A stretch of 64,000 nucleotides of DNA, taken from assembly GCF_002833405.1 (NCBI RefSeq), contig NZ_CP025135.1, positions 3,019,501 to 3,083,500 of the forward strand, in the 5' to 3' direction. The position numbers were made by a program, and so were the translations under genes. Below the pieces are notes generated by a model. That model did no database searches, had not been told where the DNA came from, and worked only from the letters and a program-made list of their open reading frames with translations. This DNA comes from Planococcus sp. MB-3u-03 (lineage in GTDB: Bacteria; Bacillota; Bacilli; Bacillales_A; Planococcaceae). Positions 1 through 9,038 of the stretch are shown here, piece after piece (positions within the stretch are counted from its first letter, which is position 1; each line of letters begins with the position of its first letter).

Positions 1-95
1 TCTAGTTCACTTAGTGTATCAGCACTTGCTGTTGGTACCAGCAGTGATAAAGCCAATACAGAAGTCAAACCAGTCAACATCCATTTCGATATCAT
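1..95 (-). CDS. Exported protein, N-terminus only (runs off window)
   Basis: Only the first ~31 codons lie in the window. Reading the minus strand from ATG at 95, the protein begins MISKWMLTGLTSVLALSLL and continues VPTASA before DTLSEL. This is a standard signal peptide: Lys near the N-terminus, a hydrophobic core and an A-S-A cleavage motif. A strong AAAGGGG ribosome site precedes the start. The mature protein is outside the window, so no function can be given. It is probably secreted or envelope-associated, like the next two large minus-strand genes. Confidence 0.7.
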   Translation of the reverse strand, partial: MISKWMLTGLTSVLALSLLVPTASADTLSEL

Positions 96-478
96 GTTTC
101 GTTTCCCCTTTCAAATCCCAATTCATTTCTCTCTATATCGTTCTATTTAGAAAAACTTAAAATATGCGTGTACATCCGTTAAAGTCATTCAGGAAGTAGC
201 TATCAGTTAACTTCATGAGTTTAAAAACCCAGTTTAGTTTAACTATTTTTAGTTCCCTACAAATTCCGGCTCTGTTATTGTAACACCCTATACGGTTTGC
301 TTTGTTACAGTCACATTTCATTTTGGTATAAAATAATAACAATTTAACATTTTTACTTGAAAATATTAGGGGATAGAAAAATCCAACTCATAAATATAAG
401 TCGGATTGCTTACTTGTATGCTTATTTACTATCATTACTCTTATAACAAATTTTGGGCGTTGACATGTGAAATTCGCT
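96..478. other. AT-rich intergenic stretch
   Basis: About 380 bases between two minus-strand envelope genes. It is AT-rich and presumably carries the promoter of the exported protein to the left. No convincing coding sequence, RNA gene or strong terminator was seen. Confidence 0.4.
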
Positions 479-1966
479 TTACCCATGGTTAGGCTTTGGG
501 AATTCTTCAACATCACTATTCTTTGATTTATTTGCTTTAGCTAAGTTCCGTTTCCGTCCTCTACGCCAAGCCAACACAAGAAAACTTATAAACAACGTAT
601 AAAGAAGAATTAAGGCAGCAATATAGGCTTTATTAAATCCCTTTCGTTCGATGACATTGAAGGCTTCCCCTAACTCACGATCCAATGTAATTTGGTAATC
701 ACCGTCATCATTCTGACGAACCACGTCATTTTCAAATAATCCCCGCATTTCTTTGTCGTCACCAATCACTTCGGCTGGTATCGTCAAACTCTTTGTTGAG
801 GAGGAATTATTAATAGCGATAATCCATGACTCTTCCTTATTAGACCGTTTATAGACAAGCCATCCATCCTTTTCATGCAAGACTTCCGTTTCTCCTGTCC
901 GAAGTGCTTCCGACTGATTTCGAAGCGAAGTCAAACTTGTAATGTGGTCAATCAGTTCTTCGTCTACCCCCATATTTAGAATAGAGTGAGATTCAGGGGG
1001 GGCACTTCCGTTCATAGCAATCTCGGAGCCGTATTGAACAATCGGGATTCCGGGCATGGTCAATAACTGAAACATCAATAAGTTCCATCTCGTTGGGGGA
1101 AACCCTCTCACTGCCACTATATCAGATGTAAAGCGATTGCTTAAAAGAGAATCCACTCGAGTTAATTGGCCCTCAGCCGTCTCTTCAAAGTCCGGAGAAG
1201 TTGTTGAAAGGGGATCGAAATTTTTATAACTGCTTCGCAAATCCTCTTCTATACCAGGCTTTACAACCGCATCCAGTCCGGATTGAGGTCCCATTTCTAA
1301 GTCGCTTATGATATAGACATCCCGAATACTTTTCATGGTTTCTGAAAATTGACTAATAAAATCTTCATCCAATTGATCTGCGGTTTGTAGGCGAATTCCA
1401 TCTATTTCATATTCTTCGACAAATTCACTGAACCAATCAATTAATTTTCTTTGAGCTTCCGGATTTGTTGTATCCAGTGCCATCGTTCCATCTTCATTTT
1501 CAGAGAACCACTCCGGATTCTCTTTGTTCCATACGTGTTCTTTGCTGACCCGTTGAGTTGGAATATCGATTATTACTTTCATATCCAACTCATGGATTTT
1601 ATCAATGGCCTCTTGAAACTCCTCCTCCGTACCAAAATGACGTTCAAATTGTTGATAATCGATTACTTCTTTTCCGTCATACGTATCCGTCGCAAATACC
1701 GGCCCAATCGATACCATTGTAAATCCCATATCTTTGATGTACTGCATTTCGCTTGCCAATCCTTTAAAATCGCCACCATTGAATGCGGTTATATCCCGGG
1801 AATCCACTTCATAGTCATTCTGTATAACTTTATTGAAGTAACGATCGACTAACAGGTCGTATATGATTTCATCTTGCAGTGAATTCTTTTCTTTTGCTGC
1901 TGCTGGAGTTACTAAGCTCACTAATAAAATTCCAGTTATAATTGCTAAAAACCACTTTGCTTTCAA
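479..1966 (-). CDS. Membrane-anchored GH13 (alpha-amylase-like) protein, catalytic residues lost
   Basis: 495-aa protein with a signal peptide (residues 1-24, ending PAAA), a GH13 TIM-barrel-like body and a C-terminal transmembrane helix (~455-475) followed by RRGRKR. TTG start at 1966 behind AAGGAGGAA. The GH13 scaffold is clear: NGGDFKGL, the conserved-region-I equivalent VIIDIPTQRVSKEH, DGIRLQ at ~189-194, and YGSEIAMNG. At the catalytic positions, however, region I His is Arg139, the nucleophile Asp of the GxRxD motif is Gln194, the acid/base Glu position is Asp222 or neighbour, and region IV (normally NHD) reads VRGFPPTRW. The family normally hydrolyses or transfers alpha-glucans. This member is probably a non-catalytic, surface-tethered glucan-binding or regulatory protein. 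The fold call is firm; loss of activity is inferred from motif alignment by eye. Confidence 0.8.
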   Translation of the reverse strand: MKAKWFLAIITGILLVSLVTPAAAKEKNSLQDEIIYDLLVDRYFNKVIQNDYEVDSRDITAFNGGDFKGLASEMQYIKDMGFTMVSIGPVFATDTYDGKEVIDYQQFERHFGTEEEFQEAIDKIHELDMKVIIDIPTQRVSKEHVWNKENPEWFSENEDGTMALDTTNPEAQRKLIDWFSEFVEEYEIDGIRLQTADQLDEDFISQFSETMKSIRDVYIISDLEMGPQSGLDAVVKPGIEEDLRSSYKNFDPLSTTSPDFEETAEGQLTRVDSLLSNRFTSDIVAVRGFPPTRWNLLMFQLLTMPGIPIVQYGSEIAMNGSAPPESHSILNMGVDEELIDHITSLTSLRNQSEALRTGETEVLHEKDGWLVYKRSNKEESWIIAINNSSSTKSLTIPAEVIGDDKEMRGLFENDVVRQNDDGDYQITLDRELGEAFNVIERKGFNKAYIAALILLYTLFISFLVLAWRRGRKRNLAKANKSKNSDVEEFPKPNHG

Positions 1967-2281
1967 TCCAACTTCCTCCTTCGGTAAAACTCATCGATTT
2001 CCTTACGTCCGGTCTAGTTTATCAAACAGCAGGCATCGCTACTATGCAATATTATCAAAAATCAAGTATCTCTAGCTTAGTTTCGTCGAAACTGTGAAGA
2101 AAGATGTTTGCTTCATGGTTGATTCCCCATCCAGTTCAGTACCAATGCACATATCTTTTTTCATAGAATTGCCTTATTACTTAGTTGATTAATCGCCTAA
2201 ATCCATTAGAGTTAGAGTTACCTGACGAGATAAGTTCAGTTAGTAAAAATACCTAAACAGAAGAAGTGAGGGAGGAAAAAG
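1967..2281. other. Divergent intergenic region
   Basis: 315 bases between the minus-strand GH13 gene and a plus-strand small membrane protein. It must hold both promoters. It contains the AAGGAGGAA site of the former and AGGGAGGAAA before 2282. I see no further gene or clear hairpin. Confidence 0.35.
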
Positions 2282-2530
2282 ATGACAGCAACGAAAAAAG
2301 AGAACAAAAGAAAACAAAAAAAAGAGAGATCCTCAACATACGGATTCCTCTTTTATAGTGTGGCTCTCTTTGTTTGGGCCCTTTATGATTTTGTTTTGAA
2401 TGATAAAACGGGATGGCAAATGCCCATTTTGCTTATTGGACTGGCTATTTACCTTTGGTCAAAAGTGTTTTACCACCAACAACTAGTTAAACAACTTGCT
2501 GAAACTAAAAACAGTTTTAAAAAAACTTAA
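2282..2530 (+). CDS. Small two-helix membrane protein
   Basis: 82 aa with an ATG start and a strong AGGGAGGAAA ribosome site. The first ~20 residues are very Lys/Arg-rich (KKENKRKQKKERS). Two hydrophobic segments follow (about 22-40 and 48-64) separated by a short polar loop (NDKTGWQM), then a polar tail. The layout predicts a small integral membrane protein with a cytoplasmic basic N-terminus. I do not recognise a family and the neighbours, both envelope genes on the other strand, give no functional hint. Confidence 0.6.
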   Translation: MTATKKENKRKQKKERSSTYGFLFYSVALFVWALYDFVLNDKTGWQMPILLIGLAIYLWSKVFYHQQLVKQLAETKNSFKKT

Positions 2531-2693
2531 TGACAGAATTTCTTTCGAATCCGAACAGGACAAACGGTAAATTCATATAAAACTCATCCTTCTCCATTAA
2601 AAAGAGTTGGCGAAAAATGCTGAAAATTATTCAAATACAAGATATTCAATCTTTTCCTTCATTACAGAAGCAGTACTTAAAAATAGTTGTAGC

Positions 2694-4142
2694 TCAATGC
2701 AGCTTTTTGCTGAGCGAAGCTCCAGCTTTTTTGTAGTATGGCAATACATCAGTTCGTTTTTCATAATGGTAAAAATAGTCCAGTGTACCGAGAAATAACG
2801 CTTTCCCCATTCTTTGACGCTCCAACTCCGATTTTATAAATTGAAGATCCTTCGAATTATCGATAAATCCTATTTCAGTTAGGGAGGCAGGAACTGTGTT
2901 TTCACGCAGCACGGCTAAATTCCCTACTTTAACTTGACGATTGGTCAACTTCCACGCTTCTTGCATGCGTGCCTGCAGATAAATGGAAAGCGCACGTGAC
3001 TCTTGGACGTTCGGATTTGTCGCTGTTGTTTTCGCATAGTAAAAGGTTTCTTGTCCGTTTACTTCGCCATTAAATTTATTGGTATGAATGCTAACAAAAA
3101 CATCTCCATCATTTTTTGCTGCTGCCTTAGCACGGTCACTTAACTCAATGAAAACGTCGGTACTGCGTGTCATTGTAGTAGCAATCGGTGTTTGATCAAA
3201 ATAATTTTTCATGTGTTTTCCGACATTTAGAGTAATCATCTTTTCTTGAAAACCATTAGCGACGGATCCCGGATCTGTCCCTCCATGACCGGGATCTATA
3301 ATAACTTTCAAATCACTCGTTCCTAGGGAAGTGGAAACTGGCGCTGGAACAGTTGGCTTTAAAGCTACAAGATAATTTGTACTGACGTAACCAATAACAC
3401 CATTCACCTGAACATGTGACCAGCCATTTTTTGATGAAGCGACATTAACGGTTGTTCCATGTTTCAAACTGCTTATTACTTTATCCGAAGTGCTGGGACC
3501 AGAACGCATATTTAAAGCATCAGCACCTGTATTAACATACATTGTCTTGCTAAATGAAACACCCTCCGGTTTAACTCTGAAATTTTCATTTAAGCTTCTT
3601 ACCAAAAAAATTGCAAAGTCTGCTCGAATGATGGTCTCGTCCGTTCGAAAACTGCCATCAGGAAAGCCTTGTGCAATTCCTTTTCGCATTAAGTTGTCCA
3701 CCGAAGTAGAGATACTGATTCCACCCAAATTAAAACTCCTATTTATCAGAAGAGCCATCTCTCCACGAGATAGAACTTTATATGGTTGAAACGAGCCATC
3801 GGGATAACCTGATATTATCCCTTTCCGAACTAATTCATCCACATACCCTGAAGCGAAGTTGCCTACTCTTACGTCAGAGAATTTGGTATTTCTTTTAACT
3901 CCACTTAACCCTAGTGCTCTGCCGAGCATAGCGGCTGCTTCACCTCGGGTTACCTGTCGGTTAGGCACAAAAGTTGTTGCCGTTACCCCGTGGACAAAAC
4001 CACGAGTCACGAGATACGAGATTTCAGCTTGAGCTCGATGATTAGCTACGTCTACGAAAGTGAGATTTGTATTTGCATAACTTTTTGGCGTGTATATCGA
4101 GACTAGCAAAATCATTAAAAGCATTATTATCCATTTTTTCAA
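2694..4142 (-). CDS. SLH-anchored N-acetylmuramoyl-L-alanine amidase (Amidase_3)
   Basis: 482-aa exported cell-wall hydrolase that cuts the amide bond between MurNAc and the stem peptide. TTG start at 4142 with AGGAGG upstream. Order of parts: signal peptide (1-23); three S-layer-homology repeats (~25-190; FVDVANHRAQAEISYLV, FSDVRVGNFASGYVDELV and a shorter third), which should hold it to secondary wall polymer; one bacterial SH3 domain (~203-262, GADALNMRSGPSTSDKVI); and a C-terminal zinc Amidase_3 domain (~277-460). Zinc and catalytic residues are visible: IIDPGHGG (His), the Glu of FQEK, SIHTN (His) and LTEIGF (catalytic Glu). A ~20-residue basic tail follows. Likely role is wall turnover or cell separation. 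Confidence 0.9.
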   Translation of the reverse strand: MKKWIIMLLMILLVSIYTPKSYANTNLTFVDVANHRAQAEISYLVTRGFVHGVTATTFVPNRQVTRGEAAAMLGRALGLSGVKRNTKFSDVRVGNFASGYVDELVRKGIISGYPDGSFQPYKVLSRGEMALLINRSFNLGGISISTSVDNLMRKGIAQGFPDGSFRTDETIIRADFAIFLVRSLNENFRVKPEGVSFSKTMYVNTGADALNMRSGPSTSDKVISSLKHGTTVNVASSKNGWSHVQVNGVIGYVSTNYLVALKPTVPAPVSTSLGTSDLKVIIDPGHGGTDPGSVANGFQEKMITLNVGKHMKNYFDQTPIATTMTRSTDVFIELSDRAKAAAKNDGDVFVSIHTNKFNGEVNGQETFYYAKTTATNPNVQESRALSIYLQARMQEAWKLTNRQVKVGNLAVLRENTVPASLTEIGFIDNSKDLQFIKSELERQRMGKALFLGTLDYFYHYEKRTDVLPYYKKAGASLSKKLH

Positions 4143-4369
4143 CTCATAATACCTCCTATTTTATACCTACAATATACTTTAAACTGTTTCTACTTGAATA
4201 CACATCTGACATTATATTTAATTTTTATTTTATTTTGTCATTTTAATCGGAACACCTGGGCATAAAGATACATTTCGTTATAGAGATTTGGCTTTTCCAA
4301 TGAGATTCAGCTGGTTATACGGGTGCAATTCGATAATTTTAAGCTAAAAAGAATACTCTGGGAATATAC

Positions 4370-4438
4370 TTGACAATTAATAAAAGAAAACCTTATAATC
4401 AACATATGAACATATGCTCATATATTGATTATAAGGTT
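4370..4438 (+). promoter_or_regulatory. Promoter and palindromic operator of the ArsR/CzrA-type gene
   Basis: TTGACA (4370-4375) and TATAAT (4394-4399) are 18 bases apart. Two nested palindromes cover the -10 and start region. The outer one has perfect 14-bp arms, AACCTTATAATCAA (4389-4402) and its complement (4425-4438). The inner one is ATATGAACATATGCTCATAT (4404-4423), resembling the 12-2-12 operators of CzrA/SmtB-type repressors. Binding here would block polymerase, as expected for autoregulation. Confidence 0.75.
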
Positions 4439-4466
4439 AAAATATATCTTTGGAGGTCTTTAGAAG

Positions 4467-4799
4467 ATGAGTATGGATTTTGAAAAAAAAGAAGTTTCCG
4501 TCACGAGTAGCCGGTTAGATGAAGAAACCCTCTTTGTCGTCTCCCAAACATTTAAAGCATTAAGTGACCCTACTCGAATTCGCATTTTGAATCTGCTGTG
4601 TTCCGGTGAATACTCCGTCAATGACCTGGCAGAAAAGTTGAATTTTGGGCAATCCACGGTGTCGCATCAACTGCGTTTTCTGAAACAGTTGCGATTAGTG
4701 AAATATCGTAGAGCTGGAACCACACTCTACTATTAGGAAGACGATAATCATGTCATGAATCTTTTAAAGCAGGCCATTGAACACGCGATCCATCATTGA
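4467..4799 (+). pseudogene. ArsR/CzrA-family metal-sensing repressor, amber stop before the metal site
   Basis: ATG at 4467 behind GGAGG. The 89-aa product (stop TAG at 4734-4736) has the full winged helix of ArsR/SmtB repressors ([30 protein letters not shown]). Reading through the TAG in the same frame gives another 20 codons to TGA at 4797-4799, EDDNHVMNLLKQAIEHAIHH. That matches the alpha-5 helix of CzrA-type sensors, with the Zn/Co ligand pattern D-x-H-x10-H-x2-H. The stop thus removes precisely the metal-responsive helix, which is also part of the dimer interface. As written the protein would not sense metal and might not dimerise well. A sequencing error or a suppressed stop cannot be excluded. 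Confidence 0.75.
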
Positions 4800-4860
4800 A
4801 AAACGTTTAATTACAAGATTCACAGCTGGACATCCTATGCGTTGAAAGGAGTAAAAAAAA

Positions 4861-5537
4861 TGGCACATGATCATAACCGATTACAAAAAGATGCTTCCAA
4901 TCTCCTGCATTCAATGGGATTAAGTTATACACGACCGACTTATACACTTCAAAAATCGGATCCCAAAAAGCCAGACACTTTAGTTTAAGAGACCTTTCCA
5001 ACATTTAAAAAAATTGATAGACGGTGAGATTGATCACCTGTATTTGAAGATGATTCGTGATTACCAAGACCGGTACCTGGTTCCTCAAAGGAAAACAGCG
5101 ACTCATTCCCACCTATGGCCAGCATAAGGGCGTGAAGCTGATTGGTACGGCGGATTATGAGACCGGTGCAATTTTCTGCATCGAAGAAGAATAGTATAAT
5201 GCCCATGCTTTTCTACGTTTCCTCTCGAGAATCTGAGCGATTTAATCAACGGGTAAAATTGTCATGATTCTAGACAACGCTAGGATTCACCACGCCAAAT
5301 TGATTCAGCCATTCTTGGAAGAAAATCGATGTCGCCCTCAAATGGTCTTTTTGCCTCCGTGTAGTCCCATATTGAACATAATGTTAATGTAAGGTGTCTG
5401 GAAATAGTTAAAGGAAACAGTCATTAACAATGTATTCTTTGGCAACGTCCAGAAAATTATTCTGGCTATCAGTGCGTTTCTTCAGGACGTCATGCGCCGA
5501 AAAAAGAAACGATTGATCGGTTGTGCGTTAGATTAGT
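4861..5537 (+). pseudogene. Decayed IS630-family transposase
   Basis: Starts with ATG at 4861 behind AAAGGAG. Reading across frames gives IS630-type pieces in order: LHSMGLSYTRPTYTL (helix-turn-helix part), LKKLIDGEIDHLY, a stretch like QRLIPTYGQHKGVKLIGT, an ILDNARIHHAKLIQPFLEE-like block carrying the second catalytic Asp, and FLPPCSPILNIM near the third acidic residue. Several frameshifts and stops separate the blocks, so it cannot be functional. The first codons (MAHDHN) look more like a His-rich metal-transporter N-terminus than a transposase. The element may therefore have cut into a transporter gene that belonged to the repressor upstream. Confidence 0.7.
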
Positions 5538-5673
5538 AAACATTAATTCAACTTATATAGATGATATTACACGCCACTTTTTTTAGTTTAGAGGGAATAA
5601 GTCCACAAAATTTATGGACACAAACAATAAGTGTACGAAAACCAAAGAGACTACATTTAAAGAGGTGATAGAA

Positions 5674-7587
5674 ATGGAGACAGTTAAAGAACAACAATCT
5701 CATGAAACACATAACCATGACCATGATCACGGAAAGATGCCCATTATTTTGTACTTCATTGGTTTAGCCCTAGCGCTTATTGCTTTATTTTTAAATGGAG
5801 AGTATACAATTACTAAGAACATTTTATTTTCAATTGCAACAATTAGTGCGGGCTATCATGTCATTCTTCTTGAAGGAATTGGAGAAACAGTTGAAAATAC
5901 AAAAGCCAAAAATAAATTTACACCTAATTCCCACATTTTAATGGGATTAGCTGCACTTGGTGCTTCACTGATAGGGAATTTTTGGGAAGGAACGTTGCTG
6001 ATTCTCATATTTTCTGGTGCGCATTTTTTAGAAGATTATGCTGAAGGTAGAAGCAAACGAGAAATCACAAAATTACTTAAACTGAATCCAACGACTGCCA
6101 GATTGATCATTTCTGATGGCAATACAAAGATTGTTGATGTTAATGAATTAAAAGTGGGAGATCGGCTCCAAGTATTGAATGGAGATCAAGTACCCATTGA
6201 CGGAGTCATTTTATCTGGAAATACCTCCATTGATGAATCTTCTATCAATGGAGAAAGTATCCCTAAAGAAAAATCAAAAGGAGACGTGGTTTTTGGGAGT
6301 ACGATTAATGGAACAGGAACTTTCACAATGGAAGTCTCAAAAGAAAATAAAGATACTGTCTTTTCAAAAATCTTACAACTAGTCAATCAAAATCAAAATA
6401 ATCAAACAAAAGCCGCCAGTATTATCCAGAAATTTGAACCGAAATACGTTACAGTTGTTTTAATGGCAATACCGCTCTTCATTATACTCACTCCTATGAT
6501 TTTGGATTGGACTTGGTCACAAAGTACTTATAGAGGATTAGTTCTTCTAGTCGCAGCTTCACCGTGTGCTCTAGCTGCAGCTACCGTATCCGTAACTTTG
6601 TCAGCCACTTCAAACCTAGCTAAAAGAGGCGTACTTTCAAAAGGAAGTTCATATTTGTCTCAATTAGCCGGGATTCAAGCAATTGCCTTTGATAAAACGG
6701 GAACCTTAACGAAAGGAAAACCTGAAGTAACCAATTATTATTTTACTAATTCTGTAAACGAAGAAAATATTATTGATATCGTAGTGGCTCTTGAAAAGGA
6801 ATCCAACCACCCCTTAGCAGATGCTATTCTAAGAAAGTTTGAACAAAAAAATAAACTAGCTATTGAAGTAGAAAATCAGATTGGTAGAGGATTGACAGGA
6901 GATTACAAAGGTAAAAATTATCGAATAGGAAAGCCGACTTCTTTTGACGGTGTTTCAGATGAATATATTCATTTAAATAGTGAATGGGCGTCAGAAGGTA
7001 AGACAGTCGTATATGTAGCAGAAGATGAAGAAGTGATTGGTCTGATTGGGCTAATGGATATTCCAAGTGAACATGCGAAAGAAACTATTGAGTATTTTAA
7101 AAAACTAGGTATACACACTACTTTAATTACTGGTGATTCTGAAATGACCGGGAAGGCGGTTGCTGAACAGTTAGGACTGGATGAAGTTATCGCTAATGTT
7201 ATGCCGGAAGACAAATCTAATATTATAGATCAACAAAAAGAAAACTATGGCATAACCGCTATGGTGGGCGATGGTGTAAATGACGCACCTGCTCTTGTGA
7301 AAGCAGATGTCGGAATTGCTATGGGAGATGGTACGGATGTTGCAGTAGATGTATCTGATCTAGTTTTAATGAAAAACGATTTATCCAAATTAGTAAAAGC
7401 TCATCAGATTTCCTTAAAAATGAATCGTGTTATTTGGCAAAATATTATTTTCTCAATGACAGTTGTAGCATTTCTAATTATCGTTACCTTATTAGGATTA
7501 ACGGATATAGCAATCAGCGTCATTATTCATGAAGGAAGTACATTGGTTGTAATTCTCAATGGGCTTCGTTTGTTAAGATCTAGATAA
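5674..7587 (+). CDS. P1B-4-type metal-transporting ATPase (ZosA/PfeT-like)
   Basis: 637 aa from ATG 5674, chosen for AGAGGTG six bases upstream. ATP-driven metal export from the cytoplasm. The N-terminus has no HMA domain but a His-rich tail (HETHNHDHDHGK). P-type ATPase hallmarks are present in order: the actuator loop with SINGES, SPC in the sixth membrane helix (AASPCALAAA), DKTGTLTKG (phosphorylated Asp), SNHPLA, and [13 protein letters not shown] plus HEGSTLVVILNGLRLL in the last helix defines the P1B-4 subgroup, whose members move Fe(II), Co(II) or Zn(II). Codon use is more AT-rich than in the right half of the window, suggesting transfer. It follows a dead transposase and its original partner regulator is uncertain. 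Confidence 0.9.
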   Translation: METVKEQQSHETHNHDHDHGKMPIILYFIGLALALIALFLNGEYTITKNILFSIATISAGYHVILLEGIGETVENTKAKNKFTPNSHILMGLAALGASLIGNFWEGTLLILIFSGAHFLEDYAEGRSKREITKLLKLNPTTARLIISDGNTKIVDVNELKVGDRLQVLNGDQVPIDGVILSGNTSIDESSINGESIPKEKSKGDVVFGSTINGTGTFTMEVSKENKDTVFSKILQLVNQNQNNQTKAASIIQKFEPKYVTVVLMAIPLFIILTPMILDWTWSQSTYRGLVLLVAASPCALAAATVSVTLSATSNLAKRGVLSKGSSYLSQLAGIQAIAFDKTGTLTKGKPEVTNYYFTNSVNEENIIDIVVALEKESNHPLADAILRKFEQKNKLAIEVENQIGRGLTGDYKGKNYRIGKPTSFDGVSDEYIHLNSEWASEGKTVVYVAEDEEVIGLIGLMDIPSEHAKETIEYFKKLGIHTTLITGDSEMTGKAVAEQLGLDEVIANVMPEDKSNIIDQQKENYGITAMVGDGVNDAPALVKADVGIAMGDGTDVAVDVSDLVLMKNDLSKLVKAHQISLKMNRVIWQNIIFSMTVVAFLIIVTLLGLTDIAISVIIHEGSTLVVILNGLRLLRSR

Positions 7588-7626
7588 TCTGGTCCAGACT
7601 TTTTTAAAATAGGATTACTATAAAGT

Positions 7627-7652
7627 GTTTGTAAAAGTACTTTTTTACAAAC
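7627..7652. repeat. 26-bp palindrome, left edge of cadmium block
   Basis: Perfect 10-bp arms GTTTGTAAAA / TTTTACAAAC around a 6-base spacer (GTACTT). It shares the TTYGTAAAAGT core with two palindromes at 15129-15220, so the family flanks the cadmium genes. It could be a recombination site or simply hairpins. Confidence 0.5.
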
Positions 7653-7663
7653 TTATACAGACC

Positions 7664-7708
7664 AAAAGAGAGAAAAGAGGCTTTTAAATTTGCCCTTTTC
7701 TCTCTTTT
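7664..7708 (+). terminator. Rho-independent terminator of the P1B-4 ATPase gene
   Basis: Perfect 14-bp stem AAAAGAGAGAAAAG / CTTTTCTCTCTTTT. Its AT ends give U-runs on either strand, so it may also serve the minus-strand CDF gene. Confidence 0.7.
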
Positions 7709-7775
7709 ACTTAAGCAACTCCTAGAAAGCTATTGAAAGTTCCCTTAGAAATCATACGCACTAAAAGGAAGGTTA

Positions 7776-8624
7776 TTAGCGGTCTTTCCATTCCAATTCA
7801 ATGGCGGAATGGACAATCCTCAGGTCGGAAGTAGCCTTTCTTACTTTTTCTTTTATAGCGGCTGAATCCGCAAGGTTATCTCCCTCAACAGAAAGATGTA
7901 GATTCAGTGCATTCTCTTCTCCGTCGATCGACCAAATATTTAAATCCCCGACAGACAATACCCCTGGAATTTTCTCGATTTTCGCCTGTATTTCTTCTAT
8001 ATCAATTCCTTCGGGCACGCCTTCTAACAGAATTTTCATGGTTTTAGTAAGATTGCGCACAACGTTCACTAAAATAAACAGGGCAATTGCCAGGGATAAA
8101 ATCGGGTCGAGGATATGAATATCCTTGAACAGCAGAACAATGCCGACAATCAGTACTGCCACCCATCCTAAAACATCTTCGAGCATATGCCAGGACAGGA
8201 CTCCTTCATTTACTGATTTTCCTTTATGTAACTTGAAAGCTGCATAACCATTTAAAAGAACGCCTACAATGGCAAACCAAATCATCCCTTGGGCATTGGA
8301 ATGTTCCGGATTAAACAGCAAAGGGATAGCCTGAGTAAAAATATAAATAGAGCCAGCAATCAAAACAGCTGCATTGATTAATGCGCCCAAAAGGGAAAAA
8401 CGTTTATAGCCGAACGAAAACTTCTCATCCCCTTCTTTATTTGAAAAGTTTTGTAGAAACCAAGAAATCCCTAAAGCAATAGCGTCTCCTAGATCATGAA
8501 TAGCATCAGACATGATTGCGACACTGTTAATTAAAAAGCCGCCAATGAGTTCTCCTATTGAAAATAGAAGGTTGATCATGAAAGCCAACTTGATATTCTT
8601 GGTGGATTTATGAGCTTTTGCCAT
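7776..8624 (-). CDS. Cation diffusion facilitator (CzcD/ZitB-type) transporter
   Basis: 282-aa inner-membrane metal/proton antiporter that exports Zn, Cd or Co. ATG start with GGGGA upstream. Six transmembrane helices are visible. The transport-site HxxxD pairs lie in helix 2 (SDAIHDLGD) and helix 5 (HMLEDVLG). A His-poor linker (HKGKSVNEG) and a C-terminal cytoplasmic domain (~205-282; IPGVLSVGDLNIWSIDGEE) complete the standard CDF architecture. It is divergent from cadD, and the 414-base gap between them holds CadC-like operators, so shared metal control is plausible. Metal specificity cannot be read from the sequence. Confidence 0.9.
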   Translation of the reverse strand: MAKAHKSTKNIKLAFMINLLFSIGELIGGFLINSVAIMSDAIHDLGDAIALGISWFLQNFSNKEGDEKFSFGYKRFSLLGALINAAVLIAGSIYIFTQAIPLLFNPEHSNAQGMIWFAIVGVLLNGYAAFKLHKGKSVNEGVLSWHMLEDVLGWVAVLIVGIVLLFKDIHILDPILSLAIALFILVNVVRNLTKTMKILLEGVPEGIDIEEIQAKIEKIPGVLSVGDLNIWSIDGEENALNLHLSVEGDNLADSAAIKEKVRKATSDLRIVHSAIELEWKDR

Positions 8625-8926
8625 GATACGTCCCCTTTCCCTGACTCCTGTTTTAGTTTCGATTTTAGAAAAATTACGTGGATTCTAAATGCACAGCAGA
8701 ATCATCTGTCCTTTAGTCATCTATTCCCCGGAAACATCAAAATATGCATAACATTAATAAGTGGCCAATCGTTCATGTGGTCGTGCTTACTCAATGGCTA
8801 AATTAATATTCAACTTGTTTTCCTATCACTACTGATTTGCCATAGATTACAGGTGGTGTTTTCCATTCGTCACGTAATGTATTCATAATCGTAAAATCTA
8901 TTGCTTCGTTCATTCTAACAAGCATG

Positions 8927-9012
8927 TTCAAATATTAAAACAATCATTTGAATGTATCATTGACAATCTAGCGAAATATTTGTACACTTGCATTAATCAA
9001 ACGTTCGTTTGA
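8927..9012 (+). promoter_or_regulatory. cadD-cadC-cadA promoter with two CadC-like operators
   Basis: TTGACA (8960-8965), 17 bases, TACACT (8983-8988). Two inverted repeats bracket it: TTCAAAT (8927-8933) with ATTTGAA (8946-8952) upstream, and TCAAACG-TT-CGTTTGA (8997-9012) just after the start. Both resemble the TTCAAATA-type half-sites of staphylococcal CadC, which the downstream cadC would supply. Confidence 0.65.
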
Positions 9013-9038
9013 ATGTTTAACTATTAGAAGGATATTAG

